Assembly: GCF_900094555.1 (NCBI RefSeq)
Contig: NZ_FMAC01000007.1
Coordinates: 62,001 to 126,000, forward strand
Source: Martinezella hainanensis
GTDB taxonomy: Bacteria > Pseudomonadota > Alphaproteobacteria > Rhizobiales > Rhizobiaceae
DNA: 64,000 nt
Direction: 5' to 3'
Below, one piece after another: positions 1 to 9,310 of this stretch. The translations under genes were made by a program, and so were the position numbers. How positions within the stretch are numbered: the stretch's first letter is position 1; each line of letters starts with the position of its first letter. A model generated the notes under the pieces. It was not told the DNA's origin, did not search any database, and saw nothing but the letters and a program-made list of their open reading frames with translations.

Positions 1-828
1 TCAGCTTCGCTTCAACCGTCCGCCCATCACCTTCGTCAATTCTTCCGCTGCCGCCCGCACAATCGGGCCAAGGGCAGCGACCTTTTCGTCCGGTAGCCGC
101 ACGGCCGGCCCTGAAATCGAGATGCCGGCAATGGCCTCGCCATACTCGTTGAAGATCGGCGCCGCCACGCATCGCATGCCGAGCGTGTGTTCCTCGTCGT
201 CGATCGACCAGCCGCGCGACCGGATCTCGGCCATATCTATGAGCAGCATGGGCAACGTGTCGCGGGTCTTATCGGTGAAATGCTGCAGCGAACGGCCTCC
301 GAGCAAGACCTCGATCTGGCTGTCCGCCCAGGTGGAAAGGATCGCCTTGCCGATGCCCGAAGCATGGATCGGTCCGCGCCGGCCAGGGCGGAAGAAGGCG
401 CGCATCGGCGCGTGACTTTCCGCTTGGGAGATGAAGACGACATCGCCGTCTTCCTCGATGGCGATGTTGGCGGTCTCGCCTGATACCTCCATCAATTGTT
501 TGAGGAACGGCCTGCTGATCGTGCCGAGCTTGCGGAAGCGCAAGTAGGCTGTTCCGATCTCGAAGGCCTTCACCCCGATCGTCCAGGCGCCGGTTTCGCC
601 GTCATGCGCCACCATACCGTGCTGGGCGAGGGAGGTAAGCAATCGGTGCACGGTGGAAGGTGCCATGTCCGCCTGGTCGGCAAGGTCAGTCAAGACAGCG
701 CCATCTGCTTCGGCCACCAACTCCAGAAGCTTCAGGCTGCGATCGAGCACCTGCACGGACGAGGCGGCCGCATTCTCAGCCGGCTTCCGGCCCGGCCTAC
801 CCCTCGCCTTTTCCCGATTTTCCGCCAT
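1..828 (-). CDS. IclR-family transcriptional regulator of the glyoxylate operon
   Basis: A DNA-binding regulator with an N-terminal winged helix-turn-helix (about residues 25-85, reading SLKLLELV, then a PSTVHRLL recognition helix) followed by an IclR effector-binding domain whose end (GEAIAGISISGP) is typical. I chose the ATG at 828 (MAENREKA), giving 275 aa, the usual family size; an in-frame ATG at 888 would add 20 residues without a domain. It is transcribed away from the glyoxylate carboligase operon across about 190 bases, so control of that operon is the natural inference. Which metabolite it senses (glyoxylate, allantoate or another) cannot be read from the sequence. Confidence 0.88.
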   Translation of the reverse strand: MAENREKARGRPGRKPAENAAASSVQVLDRSLKLLELVAEADGAVLTDLADQADMAPSTVHRLLTSLAQHGMVAHDGETGAWTIGVKAFEIGTAYLRFRKLGTISRPFLKQLMEVSGETANIAIEEDGDVVFISQAESHAPMRAFFRPGRRGPIHASGIGKAILSTWADSQIEVLLGGRSLQHFTDKTRDTLPMLLIDMAEIRSRGWSIDDEEHTLGMRCVAAPIFNEYGEAIAGISISGPAVRLPDEKVAALGPIVRAAAEELTKVMGGRLKRS

Positions 829-937
829 GACGCTCACTTCTGACTGAAGGCGCGCCACGCATTTAGGCGCGCCATGATTGGGCTTCATGACATATCCGCT
901 TCGCTTCGATTGTTCCAGATTTGTTGAAAATGTTTAT

Positions 938-952
938 TTCCATATGATGGGA
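938..952. promoter_or_regulatory. Candidate IclR operator between the regulator and gcl
   Basis: An imperfect palindrome, TTCCAT-ATG-ATGGGA (one mismatch between 6-base arms), lies in the divergent gap about 70 bases upstream of gcl. Its size and TTCC/GGAA-like arms resemble known IclR-family sites. Assignment to the neighbouring IclR protein is inference from position. Confidence 0.35.
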
Positions 953-1022
953 TTGATTTCCATTTTATGATTGCACTCACTGACCCATGCGGTACCTTCG
1001 ATACAGAAACGGAGGAAATCCC

Positions 1023-2807
1023 ATGGCGAAGATGCGCGCAGTCGATGCCGCAGTGCTGGTTCTGGAAAAGGAAGGCGTCAATTGCGCCTTCGGCGTTCCC
1101 GGCGCTGCGATCAACCCCTTCTACTCGGCAATGAAAGCGCGCGGCTCGATCCGCCATGTGCTGGCCCGCCATGTCGAGGGTGCAAGCCATATGGCGGAAG
1201 GCTATACCCGGGCTCGCGCCGGCAATATCGGTGTTTGCATCGGAACGTCAGGCCCGGCCGGCACCGACATGATCACTGGCCTCTATTCCGCTTCCGCCGA
1301 CTCGATCCCGATCCTCTGCATTACCGGCCAGGCGCCGCGCGCCCGTCTCGACAAGGAAGACTTCCAGGCCGTCGATATCGCCAAGATCGCAGCACCCGTC
1401 ACCAAGTGGGCCGTTACCGTCATGGAGCCGGCGCTCGTGCCTTACGTCTTCCAGAAGGCATTCCATACGATGCGCTCCGGCCGCCCCGGTCCGGTCCTCA
1501 TCGATCTGCCCGTTGACGTCCAGGTCGCCGAAATCGAGTTCGACATCGAAACCTACGCTTCGCTCGAGCCCTACAAGCCTTCGGCAACCCGTGCGCAGGC
1601 GGAAAAGGCGCTCGCCATGCTGAACGCGGCCGAGCGGCCGCTGATCGTCGCGGGCGGCGGCATCATCAACGCCGACGCTTCCGACCTGTTGGTCGAATTC
1701 GCAGAGATCACCGGCGTTCCGGTCATCCCGACGCTGATGGGCTGGGGCACGATCCCGGACGACCATCCGCTGATGGCCGGCATGTGCGGGCTGCAGACCT
1801 CGCATCGCTACGGCAATGCGACGATGCTCGCCTCCGACTTCGTTCTCGGTATCGGCAACCGCTGGGCCAATCGCCATACCGGCAACGTCTCGACCTATAC
1901 CGAGGGTCGGACTTTCGTGCATGTCGATATCGAACCGACCCAGATCGGCCGCGTCTTCGCCCCGGATTTCGGCATCGTCTCTGACGCCGGCGCTGCGCTG
2001 AAGCTGTTCCTCGACGTTGCGACGGAATGGAAAACCGCAGGTAAGCTGCGCGACTGGGCGGCCTGGGCGGAGGAATGCCGCGAGCGCAAGCGCACCATGC
2101 TGCGCAAGACGCATTTCGACCAGACGCCGTTGAAGCCGCAGCGCGTCTACGAGGAGATGAACAAGGCCTTCGATCGCGACACCTGCTACGTCTCGACCAT
2201 CGGGCTCAGCCAGATCGCCGGCGCGCAGTTCCTGCATGTCTACAAGCCGCGCAACTGGATCAATTGCGGCCAGGCAGGCCCGCTCGGCTGGACCCTGCCG
2301 GCAGCGCTCGGCGTGCGCGCCGCCGATCCGGATCGCCCGATCGTCGCCCTGTCCGGCGACTACGACTTCCAGTTCCTCATCGAGGAGCTTGCGGTCGGCG
2401 CGCAGCACAAGCTTCCCTACCTGCATGTGGTCGTGAACAATTCCTATCTCGGCCTCATCCGCCAGGCCCAGCGCGGCTTCAACATGGATTTCGAGGTCAG
2501 CCTCGCCTTCGACAATATCAACGCATCCGGCGATGCGGAGCCGGGCTATGGCGTCGACCATGTCGCCGTTGCCGAAGGGCTCGGCTGCAAGGCGATCCGG
2601 GTACGCAGCCCGAACGAATTCCAGGAAGCGTTCACGACCGCAAAGCAGCTGATGGCGGAGCATCAGGTGCCCGTCGTCATCGAGTTCATTCTGGAGCGTG
2701 TCACCAACATCGCCATGGGCGCCGACATCAATGCCGTCGTCGAGTTCGAGGAGCTTGCCGAACGCGGCGAGGATGCCCCGACCGCGATCCTCGCCTTGCT
2801 GGACTGA
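1023..2807 (+). CDS. gcl: Glyoxylate carboligase (tartronate-semialdehyde synthase)
   Basis: A thiamine-diphosphate enzyme joining two glyoxylates to tartronate semialdehyde and CO2 (EC 4.1.1.47). The 594-aa chain has the three expected domains: PYR (FGVPGAAINPF near residue 25), a central domain, and the PP domain with the ThDP/Mg motif around GDYDFQFLIEEL and the NNSYLGLIRQ segment. Residue 51 is valine in ARHVEGASHM, where most ThDP enzymes carry the catalytic glutamate. This valine is a known hallmark of Gcl and separates it from acetolactate synthase. The start at 1023 follows a GGAGG box; an upstream ATG at 987 lacks one. It is first in an operon with hyi, the reductase and the kinase. 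Confidence 0.95.
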   Translation: MAKMRAVDAAVLVLEKEGVNCAFGVPGAAINPFYSAMKARGSIRHVLARHVEGASHMAEGYTRARAGNIGVCIGTSGPAGTDMITGLYSASADSIPILCITGQAPRARLDKEDFQAVDIAKIAAPVTKWAVTVMEPALVPYVFQKAFHTMRSGRPGPVLIDLPVDVQVAEIEFDIETYASLEPYKPSATRAQAEKALAMLNAAERPLIVAGGGIINADASDLLVEFAEITGVPVIPTLMGWGTIPDDHPLMAGMCGLQTSHRYGNATMLASDFVLGIGNRWANRHTGNVSTYTEGRTFVHVDIEPTQIGRVFAPDFGIVSDAGAALKLFLDVATEWKTAGKLRDWAAWAEECRERKRTMLRKTHFDQTPLKPQRVYEEMNKAFDRDTCYVSTIGLSQIAGAQFLHVYKPRNWINCGQAGPLGWTLPAALGVRAADPDRPIVALSGDYDFQFLIEELAVGAQHKLPYLHVVVNNSYLGLIRQAQRGFNMDFEVSLAFDNINASGDAEPGYGVDHVAVAEGLGCKAIRVRSPNEFQEAFTTAKQLMAEHQVPVVIEFILERVTNIAMGADINAVVEFEELAERGEDAPTAILALLD

Positions 2808-2819
2808 AGGAGAAATCAA

Positions 2820-3635
2820 ATGCCGAAATTTGCGGCCAATCTGACCATGCTTTTCACCGAAGCGCCCTTCCTTGATCGTTTCGCGCTCGCCGCCAAGGCA
2901 GGCTTTGAAGGGGTCGAATACCTGTTCCCCTATGATTTCGCGAAGGAGGCGCTACGCGCCGAGCTCGATCGTCATGGCCTGACGCAGGTGCTGCACAATC
3001 TGCCCGCCGGCGACTGGGCCGGCGGCGAGCGTGGGATCGCGATCCTGCCTGATCGTATCGACGAATTCCGTCGCGGCGTCGCCTCCGCGATCGACTATGC
3101 AACGACACTCGGCTGCACGCAGATCAATTGCCTCTCAGGTATCGCGCCAGCCGGCGTGTCCGACGACGTGCTGCGGACCACTTTCGTTGCCAATCTCGGA
3201 TATGCCGCGACAGAACTGCGCAAGCACGGGATCCGCCTGCTGATCGAGCCGATCAACCACTTCGACATTCCGGGATTTTACCTCAACACACCGGATCAGG
3301 CGGCTTCGATCATTGCCGAGGTCGGCAGCGACAACCTGTTCATTCAATATGATCTCTACCATCAGCAGCGCACCGAGGGCGAGCTGATCGGGACGTTCAA
3401 GAAGCACCAGGCGCAGATTGCGCATATACAGCTTGCCGATAATCCCGGACGCAACGAACCGGGCACCGGCGAGATCGCCTATCCCTTCATCTTCGATGCG
3501 CTCGATGCGCTCGGCTACGACGGCTGGATCGGCTGCGAATACAAGCCGCGCACCACGACCGCGGCAGGGCTCGGCTGGTTCGCCGCAGCCGGCCGTCACG
3601 CCGAAGGCGCAGCCATTCTCAATATCAGGAGCTAA
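2820..3635 (+). CDS. hyi: Hydroxypyruvate isomerase
   Basis: A 271-aa TIM-barrel isomerase of the AP-endonuclease-2 superfamily that interconverts hydroxypyruvate and tartronate semialdehyde. Family marks are the N-terminal FAANLTMLFTEAPFLDRFALAA, the GFEGVEYLFPYDF strand, LLIEPINHFDIPGFYL with its metal-binding glutamate, and the C-terminal GWIGCEYKP. It follows gcl by 12 bases and has an AGGAG box. The position between gcl and the semialdehyde reductase is the classic glyoxylate/allantoin utilisation order. Confidence 0.92.
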   Translation: MPKFAANLTMLFTEAPFLDRFALAAKAGFEGVEYLFPYDFAKEALRAELDRHGLTQVLHNLPAGDWAGGERGIAILPDRIDEFRRGVASAIDYATTLGCTQINCLSGIAPAGVSDDVLRTTFVANLGYAATELRKHGIRLLIEPINHFDIPGFYLNTPDQAASIIAEVGSDNLFIQYDLYHQQRTEGELIGTFKKHQAQIAHIQLADNPGRNEPGTGEIAYPFIFDALDALGYDGWIGCEYKPRTTTAAGLGWFAAAGRHAEGAAILNIRS

Positions 3636-3640
3636 ATAGC

Positions 3641-4525
3641 ATGGCACATATCGGATTTATCGGCCTCGGCATCATGGGAACCCCCATGGCGCGTCATCTG
3701 CAGAATGCCGGCCACATCGTCGTCACATCAAAGTTTTCCATTCCGCCGCGCCAGGAACTGCTCGACAACGGCCTGCAATTCGTCGAAACGCCGAAGGCGC
3801 TCGCCGAGACCGTCGACACGATCATCCTGATGCTGCCGGATACCCCCGAGGTCAAGGACGTTCTCTTCGGTGAGAACGGCGTTGCCTACGGCCTTTCGAA
3901 AGGCAAGCTCGTCATCGACATGAGCTCGATCTCGCCGATCGAGACCAAGGAATTCGCCAAGAAAGTTCGCGAAACCGGTGCCGAGTATGTCGACGCTCCG
4001 GTTTCCGGCGGCGAGGTCGGTGCCAAGAACGCCTCGCTCTCGATCATGGCCGGCGGCTCGGAGGCAAGCTTCGAACGCGCGCTGCCGCTTTTCCAGCTGA
4101 TGGGCAAGAACATCACGCTCGTTGGCGATTGCGGCGACGGCCAGGTCACCAAGGTCGCCAACCAGATCATCGTCGCGCTGACGATCGAGGCGGTGTCAGA
4201 GGCTCTCGTCTTCGCGTCGAAGGCGGGCGCCGATCCGGCGCGCGTGCGCTCGGCCCTGATGGGCGGCTTTGCCTCCTCGCGCATCCTCGAAGTCCACGGC
4301 GAGCGCATGGTCAAGCGCACGTTTGAGCCCGGCTTCCGCATCTCGCTGCATCAGAAGGATTTGAACCTCGCACTGCAAGGCGCCAAGGCGCTCGGCATCT
4401 CGCTGCCGAACACGGCCTCGACGCAGGAACTCTTCAACCAGTGCGCCGCCAATGGCGACAGCGGGCTCGATCATTCCGGTCTCGTCAAGGCGCTGGAGCG
4501 CATGGCGAACCATCCCGTTGCCTAG
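3641..4525 (+). CDS. glxR: 2-hydroxy-3-oxopropionate (tartronate semialdehyde) reductase
   Basis: A 294-aa beta-hydroxyacid dehydrogenase that reduces tartronate semialdehyde to D-glycerate. The N-terminus carries the Rossmann motif GLGIMG (residues 8-13), the substrate loop DAPVSGGEVGA lies near residues 118-128, and the catalytic lysine is K171 in GQVTKVANQ. The C-terminal all-helical domain ends normally. It starts 5 bases after hyi, so it is co-translated or nearly so. The symbol glxR rests on family and operon context; garR would be an equivalent name. Confidence 0.9.
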   Translation: MAHIGFIGLGIMGTPMARHLQNAGHIVVTSKFSIPPRQELLDNGLQFVETPKALAETVDTIILMLPDTPEVKDVLFGENGVAYGLSKGKLVIDMSSISPIETKEFAKKVRETGAEYVDAPVSGGEVGAKNASLSIMAGGSEASFERALPLFQLMGKNITLVGDCGDGQVTKVANQIIVALTIEAVSEALVFASKAGADPARVRSALMGGFASSRILEVHGERMVKRTFEPGFRISLHQKDLNLALQGAKALGISLPNTASTQELFNQCAANGDSGLDHSGLVKALERMANHPVA

Positions 4526-4603
4526 GATGCGTAGAGAAACAGAAAGTGAGCGGTTTCGCGTTTCCGAGGAAACGCGGACACGCCCCAAGATGTGAGAAAC
4601 CCG

Positions 4604-5872
4604 ATGCCGAGCATTGCCGATCCGCGCGCCTTCCTGGAAAAGCTCTTCTATGCGGCCGTCGCTGCTGCCGATCCGGACAAGGCGCTCGCCGCCCACCTGC
4701 CGGAAAAGCCGAAGGGCCGGACAGTCGTGGTCGGCGCCGGCAAGGGAGCCGCGCAGATGGCGCGCGCTTTCGAGCGCCTGTGGGATGCACCGCTATCCGG
4801 TGTCGTCGTCACGCGTTACGGCTATGCGGCTCCTTGCGAGCGCATCGAGGTTCTCGAGGCCGCTCATCCCGTGCCGGATGAAAGTGGCCTTCGCGCTGCC
4901 GATCGGTTGATGACAGTGGTAAGCGATCTCACGGAGGACGATCTGGTCGTCGCCCTCATCTGTGGTGGTGGCTCCGCATTGCTGCCAGCCCCTGCCGGCG
5001 ATCTGACACTTGCCGACGAAATCGCTGTCAATCGGGCCTTGCTTGCCTCCGGTGCGCCGATCAGTGCCATGAATGCGGTGCGCAAGCAGGTCTCGCACAT
5101 CAAGGGAGGCCGCCTGGCGGCATTGGCCCATCCGGCTCGCGTGGTCTCCCTCGTCGTCTCCGATATTCCCGGCGACAACCCTGCCCTCGTCGCCTCCGGC
5201 CCGACCATTGCCGACGAGACGACCCGCGCCAATGCACTTGCGATCATAGAACATTATGGTCTCGAATTGCCGGAAGCGGTGATGCGTCATCTCGAAGATG
5301 GCAGGGACGAGCCGCCGCAACCCTCGGACCCTCGTTTCGCCCGCAACGAGGTGAAGCTCGTTGCTTCGGCCGCCATCGCACTGGATGCTGCTGCCGACGT
5401 CGCCCGCAAGGCCGGCGTCGAGACTATCGTGCTATCCGATGCTATCGAGGGCGAAGCATCGGAGGTCGGTCGCCAGCATGCGGCGATCGTAGCCAAGATC
5501 CTGCAGCGAGGTCTGGCGTCGCAAGGCCCCATGCTCCTTCTGTCTGGCGGGGAAACCACGGTAACGATCAAAGGCAAGGGCAAAGGCGGCCGCAACAGCG
5601 AGTTCCTGCTATCCTTCGCCTGCACCATTTCCGGCCAGAAAGGTATTTCAGCGCTTGCCGCCGACACGGACGGCATCGACGGCTCCGAGGACAATGCAGG
5701 CGCCTTTGCCGACGGTGCCACAATTTCGCGGCTTGCCGAGCTGGAAAAAGATGCGGCCGAATTCCTGCGGCGCAACGACAGCTGGTCGGCCTTCGCCGCT
5801 CTCGGCGACCTTTTCATCAGCGGCCCGACCGGCACGAACGTCAACGACTTCCGCGCGATCCTGCTGCAATAG
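4604..5872 (+). CDS. Glycerate 2-kinase (MOFRL family, TtuD/GckA type)
   Basis: A 423-aa protein with an N-terminal DUF4147 domain (VVVGAGKGAAQMA, the CGGGSALLPAP loop, VSDIPGDNPALVASGPT) and a C-terminal MOFRL domain (SGGETTVTIKGKGKGGRNSEF, DTDGIDGSEDNAGAF). It is expected to phosphorylate D-glycerate to 2-phosphoglycerate, the last step feeding glyoxylate carbon into glycolysis. Older annotations call the family hydroxypyruvate reductase TtuD. The ATG at 4604 was preferred to the one at 4592; neither has a strong box. It sits 78 bases after the reductase and closes the operon. Confidence 0.87.
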   Translation: MPSIADPRAFLEKLFYAAVAAADPDKALAAHLPEKPKGRTVVVGAGKGAAQMARAFERLWDAPLSGVVVTRYGYAAPCERIEVLEAAHPVPDESGLRAADRLMTVVSDLTEDDLVVALICGGGSALLPAPAGDLTLADEIAVNRALLASGAPISAMNAVRKQVSHIKGGRLAALAHPARVVSLVVSDIPGDNPALVASGPTIADETTRANALAIIEHYGLELPEAVMRHLEDGRDEPPQPSDPRFARNEVKLVASAAIALDAAADVARKAGVETIVLSDAIEGEASEVGRQHAAIVAKILQRGLASQGPMLLLSGGETTVTIKGKGKGGRNSEFLLSFACTISGQKGISALAADTDGIDGSEDNAGAFADGATISRLAELEKDAAEFLRRNDSWSAFAALGDLFISGPTGTNVNDFRAILLQ

Positions 5873-6422
5873 ATCATCGCTGCCTGCTAATCGAGCGAGT
5901 TGGAGAATACGCTGCCGATGGCGTGACGCATTCTGTATTGAGCGGCGCGGTTGGAAAGCGTATGAACTCATTAAAAAGCTGAACTATTTTCTTGCGGGTA
6001 GGGCCAACCGTTGCGGGCAAGTCGGCTATCATGTCTATCATGAATTTGTTGCACTTCCTCATTATCGAGGAGTAGCAAGGAGAAAGCGCTGTCGCGCCAG
6101 TCACTTTTTGATCCGGTCACCGCGCTTCTTAGGTATGATTGATGGGGAGATGAAATCGCAGTATCCTTACAAGTGCCGAAGCTGCCGAGAACGTCCATAT
6201 CGGCACCCGTCGACTTCATAGCAAAGGTGCAGATCAGCGGCATGCAAGCCGGAACTTACCGACCTGGAAATAGATCAGCGAGTTCCGACAAATGCTACGC
6301 CAATCTTGAGCTGTTAAGTTTGTTTCCATTGCCCTGTGGAACTTAACCGATCTTTAACAGCCAGTTGTGCAGGCTGGAGATAGAACGGGCAAGGCCCATA
6401 CCCCGAAAGCATCGGACCCTCA
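5873..6422. other. 550-base gap with no gene assigned
   Basis: Between the glycerate kinase stop and the next secreted protein I find only short unconvincing reading frames on both strands. One plus-strand stretch near 5950-6220 is rich in Arg, Cys and Tyr and may be an old degenerate coding remnant, but it matches nothing I can name. No terminator hairpin with a T-run is evident. Confidence 0.4.
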
Positions 6423-6890
6423 ATGCGTCTTCTCGCCTCAATTATTTTTGCAGTCCTTGCTGCGTTCGCCGCGCCCGCCCTGGCGCAGGACGTGCCGTCA
6501 GTGACGATTACCAGTTCGTCGGGCTCGGTGACGTTCGATCGCAATCAGCTTGAGGCCATGGGCCTCGTGTCGATCAAGACGTCGACGCCCTGGAACGAAG
6601 GTGTCGTCAACTTCGAAGGCGTTCCAATGGCGCTATTGCTCGAAAAGGCCAAAGCCCAAGGTGCGACGGCCACAGTCATTGCCCTCAATGATTATAGCGT
6701 CGATATCCCGACCAGCGATTTCACCAAGTTCGGCACGATCCTCGCCGTCAAGCGCAATGGCGCATACATGCCCATCGACGATCAAGGCCCGTTCTTTGTG
6801 ATGTATCCATTCGACAGTAACCCCATCCTGCAGGGACAGCCCTATCACGGCCGTGCCGTCTGGCAGGTCAAGGCAATCTCCGTCAAATAG
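6423..6890 (+). CDS. Secreted sulfite-oxidase-fold (molybdopterin-binding-like) protein without cysteine
   Basis: A 155-aa protein with a clear signal peptide (hydrophobic core, cleavage after ALA at residue 21), hence periplasmic. The mature part resembles the small oxidoreductase molybdopterin-binding fold: FEGVPMALLLEKAKAQGA, then VIALNDYSVDIPTSDF, and a PFFVMYPFDSNP segment near the end. The whole chain has no cysteine, so the molybdenum ligand of true sulfite oxidases is missing and catalysis is unlikely. It ends 17 bases before a membrane GGDEF-EAL protein. The pair looks like a periplasmic sensing subunit with its transducer; that role is inference. Confidence 0.72.
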   Translation: MRLLASIIFAVLAAFAAPALAQDVPSVTITSSSGSVTFDRNQLEAMGLVSIKTSTPWNEGVVNFEGVPMALLLEKAKAQGATATVIALNDYSVDIPTSDFTKFGTILAVKRNGAYMPIDDQGPFFVMYPFDSNPILQGQPYHGRAVWQVKAISVK

Positions 6891-6907
6891 CAACCCCATC
6901 GGACCGC

Positions 6908-9310
6908 ATGCGCTACCTCCGCACAGCGCTGATAATTGTGATCCTGGGTTTCATCACCTCGGCGATCTATATTTCCGCCTTGGTCTTCCAGCGCCAGACC
7001 GCACTACAAGATGTCGGCTTGGGCAATATCACCTGGACGATAGCCCAAGCTCCGAGTGAGTTCACCAGGCTCGAACAGCGCGTCAGCGCCATGGGCATGA
7101 ACGACGGCAGCGTCGATGCCCACGAAGTCAGGCTGCGCTTCGATATCGTCGTCAATCGCCTCAAGACCCTGCGGTCCAATGGGGTCGAGAAGTTCGTACA
7201 ATCCAATCCGCATATCGGCGAGACCCTCGACGACCTCGAAGAAGCCCTCAACCAGACCCGGCCGCTCCTTAGTCAGCTTTCAGTGCCCGGCACACCGGCG
7301 CGTATCCTCGCGATCCTGGAACCGATCTACCCGAAGCTGGCGCGGCTCTCCAGCGACAGCAACATGTGGTATTCGGCACGCATTGCCGAGGACCGGCGCG
7401 GCCTCCTCGGGCTCCAATTGGCTCTAACCTGGGTCACGGTTGGCATGCTCATCGGCGGTTGCCTGCTGATTCTGCTGCTGCTCATTCACAACGGCCTTCT
7501 GGGCCGAGCCCAGAAGATCCTGCAGGCCAAGGAGCAGACCCTGGCGATCCAGAATGCCCGGTTCGATGCGGCGATGGAGGCCATGTCGCTCGGTCTCTGC
7601 CTGCTCGACGACCAATATCGAGTCATCGTTCACAATCCCCGTTTCCTGACCCTGTTCGGCCTGGACGAAGTCCGGGCGAGGCTGGGCACCCCCTTGGCTG
7701 ATCTCATCGCACCCGAATTGCTGCCCCCTGGATTGTCAACTGGCGGGTCGCGCGGCCTTGCTGGCGATAAGACCCGTGTCCGGAACGACATCGCCGTGCT
7801 CAGCGACCATATCCATCATCTCGCGAATGGCATGGTGCTGGCCGTATCGCACGAACCGACGGGTGAAGGCGGCTGGGTTTGCACCTTCGAGGATGTCAGC
7901 GAACGTCACCGTGCGCAGGATCGTGTGGTGCATATGGCCCATCATGACGCGCTGACCGACATGCCCAATCGGTTGCTATTCTGGGAGAGCGTCGGCCACG
8001 CGCTGCGCGGATTGGCCGCCGGCGGTCAATTATTTACCATACTCTATCTCGATCTCGACCGTTTCAAAGAAGTCAACGACACGCTGGGCCACCCTGTCGG
8101 CGACGTGTTGCTGCGCAAGGTTGCCAGACGGCTGCGCAACACCGCGTCACAACAGGACATCGTCGCGCGATTGGGTGGTGACGAATTCGCCGTCCTGCAT
8201 ACATGCATGGATTCCACGCTCGACAGCGCCCGCGACCTGTCGGAGCGCCTCATTGCCAGCATCAGCCGGCCTTACCGTATCGGCGGCAACGAGATTGTTG
8301 TCAGCACCTGTATCGGTATCTCAGTGGCGCCGCGCACTGGCGGAGATACGGGCCAACTGATGAAGAATGCCGACCTGGCGCTTTACCAGGCCAAAGCTGA
8401 TGGCAAGGGGGTCTACCGCATCTTTTCCCCGCAGATGGAGGAGGATCTCCAGAACCGGCGCAATCTGGAGGCAGATATGCGCCATGGCATCAAGCTCGGG
8501 CAATTCGAGGTTCATTATCAGCCGCAGATTTCACTCAAGACCCGCAAGATCGTAGCCAGCGAGGCGCTGGTACGCTGGCGCCATCCAGAGCGCGGTCTCA
8601 TCCCGCCGGCCGAATTCATCCCGCTGGCAGAGGAAACCGGCTTCATCGATGCGCTCGGCAAATGGGTGCTGCAGCAGGCATGCCAGGATGCTCTTAACTG
8701 GCCCGAGGATGTGCGCGTTTCAGTCAACCTCTCTCCGGTCCAGTTCCGCCAGACGGACCTGGTCGATACGGTCAAGACCGTACTGGAACTGACTGAGTTC
8801 GATGCGCGGCGGCTGGAACTGGAAATCACCGAGTCGGTACTCCTGCAAGACAATGCCGCTAATTTAGAGGTATTGAACCGGCTCCGTTCGCTCGGCTTGA
8901 CCATCGCACTTGACGATTTCGGCACCGGCTATTCTTCGCTGAACTATCTGCAGCGCTTCCCCTTCGACAAGCTGAAGATCGATCGCAGTTTCGTGCGCGA
9001 CCTGGAAAACCGGCCTGACAGCTTTGCCATCGTCCAGTCCATCGCCACCCTCGGCCGCAATCTCAAGATGCTGACCACGGCGGAGGGCGTCGAGACGCAG
9101 ACCCAGCTCGACCTAGTCATCAAGGCCGGTTGCTCGGAGAGTCAGGGCTATTACTTCAGCCCACCTGTCCCGGAAACCGAATTCCGCACCATGATCGGCC
9201 GGAAGACCAGCGATGTCGGCGGAGCCTTAAACGTTCGGAGCCCCAAACCTGGCAGAGACAAAGGTTTGGGGAAGGCTGCGGACGCTGATTCTGCGGACGG
9301 ACAATACTAG
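6908..9310 (+). CDS. Membrane PAS-GGDEF-EAL protein (cyclic-di-GMP synthesis/breakdown)
   Basis: An 800-aa inner-membrane signalling protein. Transmembrane helix 1 spans about residues 7-29, a periplasmic region of about 140 residues follows, then helix 2 (about 172-196), a PAS-like domain (about 215-330), GGDEF (about 340-500) and EAL (about 515-765). The cyclase motif GGDEF is intact near residue 421; the inhibitory I-site position before it reads SQQD rather than RxxD. The phosphodiesterase has EAL, NLSP, EITES, DDFGTGYSS, KIDRSFV and AEGVET, so both activities look possible. It is the second gene after the secreted sulfite-oxidase-fold protein, which probably feeds it an envelope signal. 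Confidence 0.92.
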   Translation: MRYLRTALIIVILGFITSAIYISALVFQRQTALQDVGLGNITWTIAQAPSEFTRLEQRVSAMGMNDGSVDAHEVRLRFDIVVNRLKTLRSNGVEKFVQSNPHIGETLDDLEEALNQTRPLLSQLSVPGTPARILAILEPIYPKLARLSSDSNMWYSARIAEDRRGLLGLQLALTWVTVGMLIGGCLLILLLLIHNGLLGRAQKILQAKEQTLAIQNARFDAAMEAMSLGLCLLDDQYRVIVHNPRFLTLFGLDEVRARLGTPLADLIAPELLPPGLSTGGSRGLAGDKTRVRNDIAVLSDHIHHLANGMVLAVSHEPTGEGGWVCTFEDVSERHRAQDRVVHMAHHDALTDMPNRLLFWESVGHALRGLAAGGQLFTILYLDLDRFKEVNDTLGHPVGDVLLRKVARRLRNTASQQDIVARLGGDEFAVLHTCMDSTLDSARDLSERLIASISRPYRIGGNEIVVSTCIGISVAPRTGGDTGQLMKNADLALYQAKADGKGVYRIFSPQMEEDLQNRRNLEADMRHGIKLGQFEVHYQPQISLKTRKIVASEALVRWRHPERGLIPPAEFIPLAEETGFIDALGKWVLQQACQDALNWPEDVRVSVNLSPVQFRQTDLVDTVKTVLELTEFDARRLELEITESVLLQDNAANLEVLNRLRSLGLTIALDDFGTGYSSLNYLQRFPFDKLKIDRSFVRDLENRPDSFAIVQSIATLGRNLKMLTTAEGVETQTQLDLVIKAGCSESQGYYFSPPVPETEFRTMIGRKTSDVGGALNVRSPKPGRDKGLGKAADADSADGQY

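Noticed and set aside
1248..2819. Long open frame antisense to gcl (over 500 codons)
   Set aside because: Low-complexity Arg/Asp/Gly-rich translation with no domain, fully opposite a complete conserved enzyme; a usual shadow in GC-rich DNA.
5950..6243. Possible mobile-element or maturase-like remnant
   Set aside because: A stretch reading LIKKLNYFLAGRAN looked vaguely like a group II intron maturase tail, but nothing around it supports this and there are no boundary repeats.
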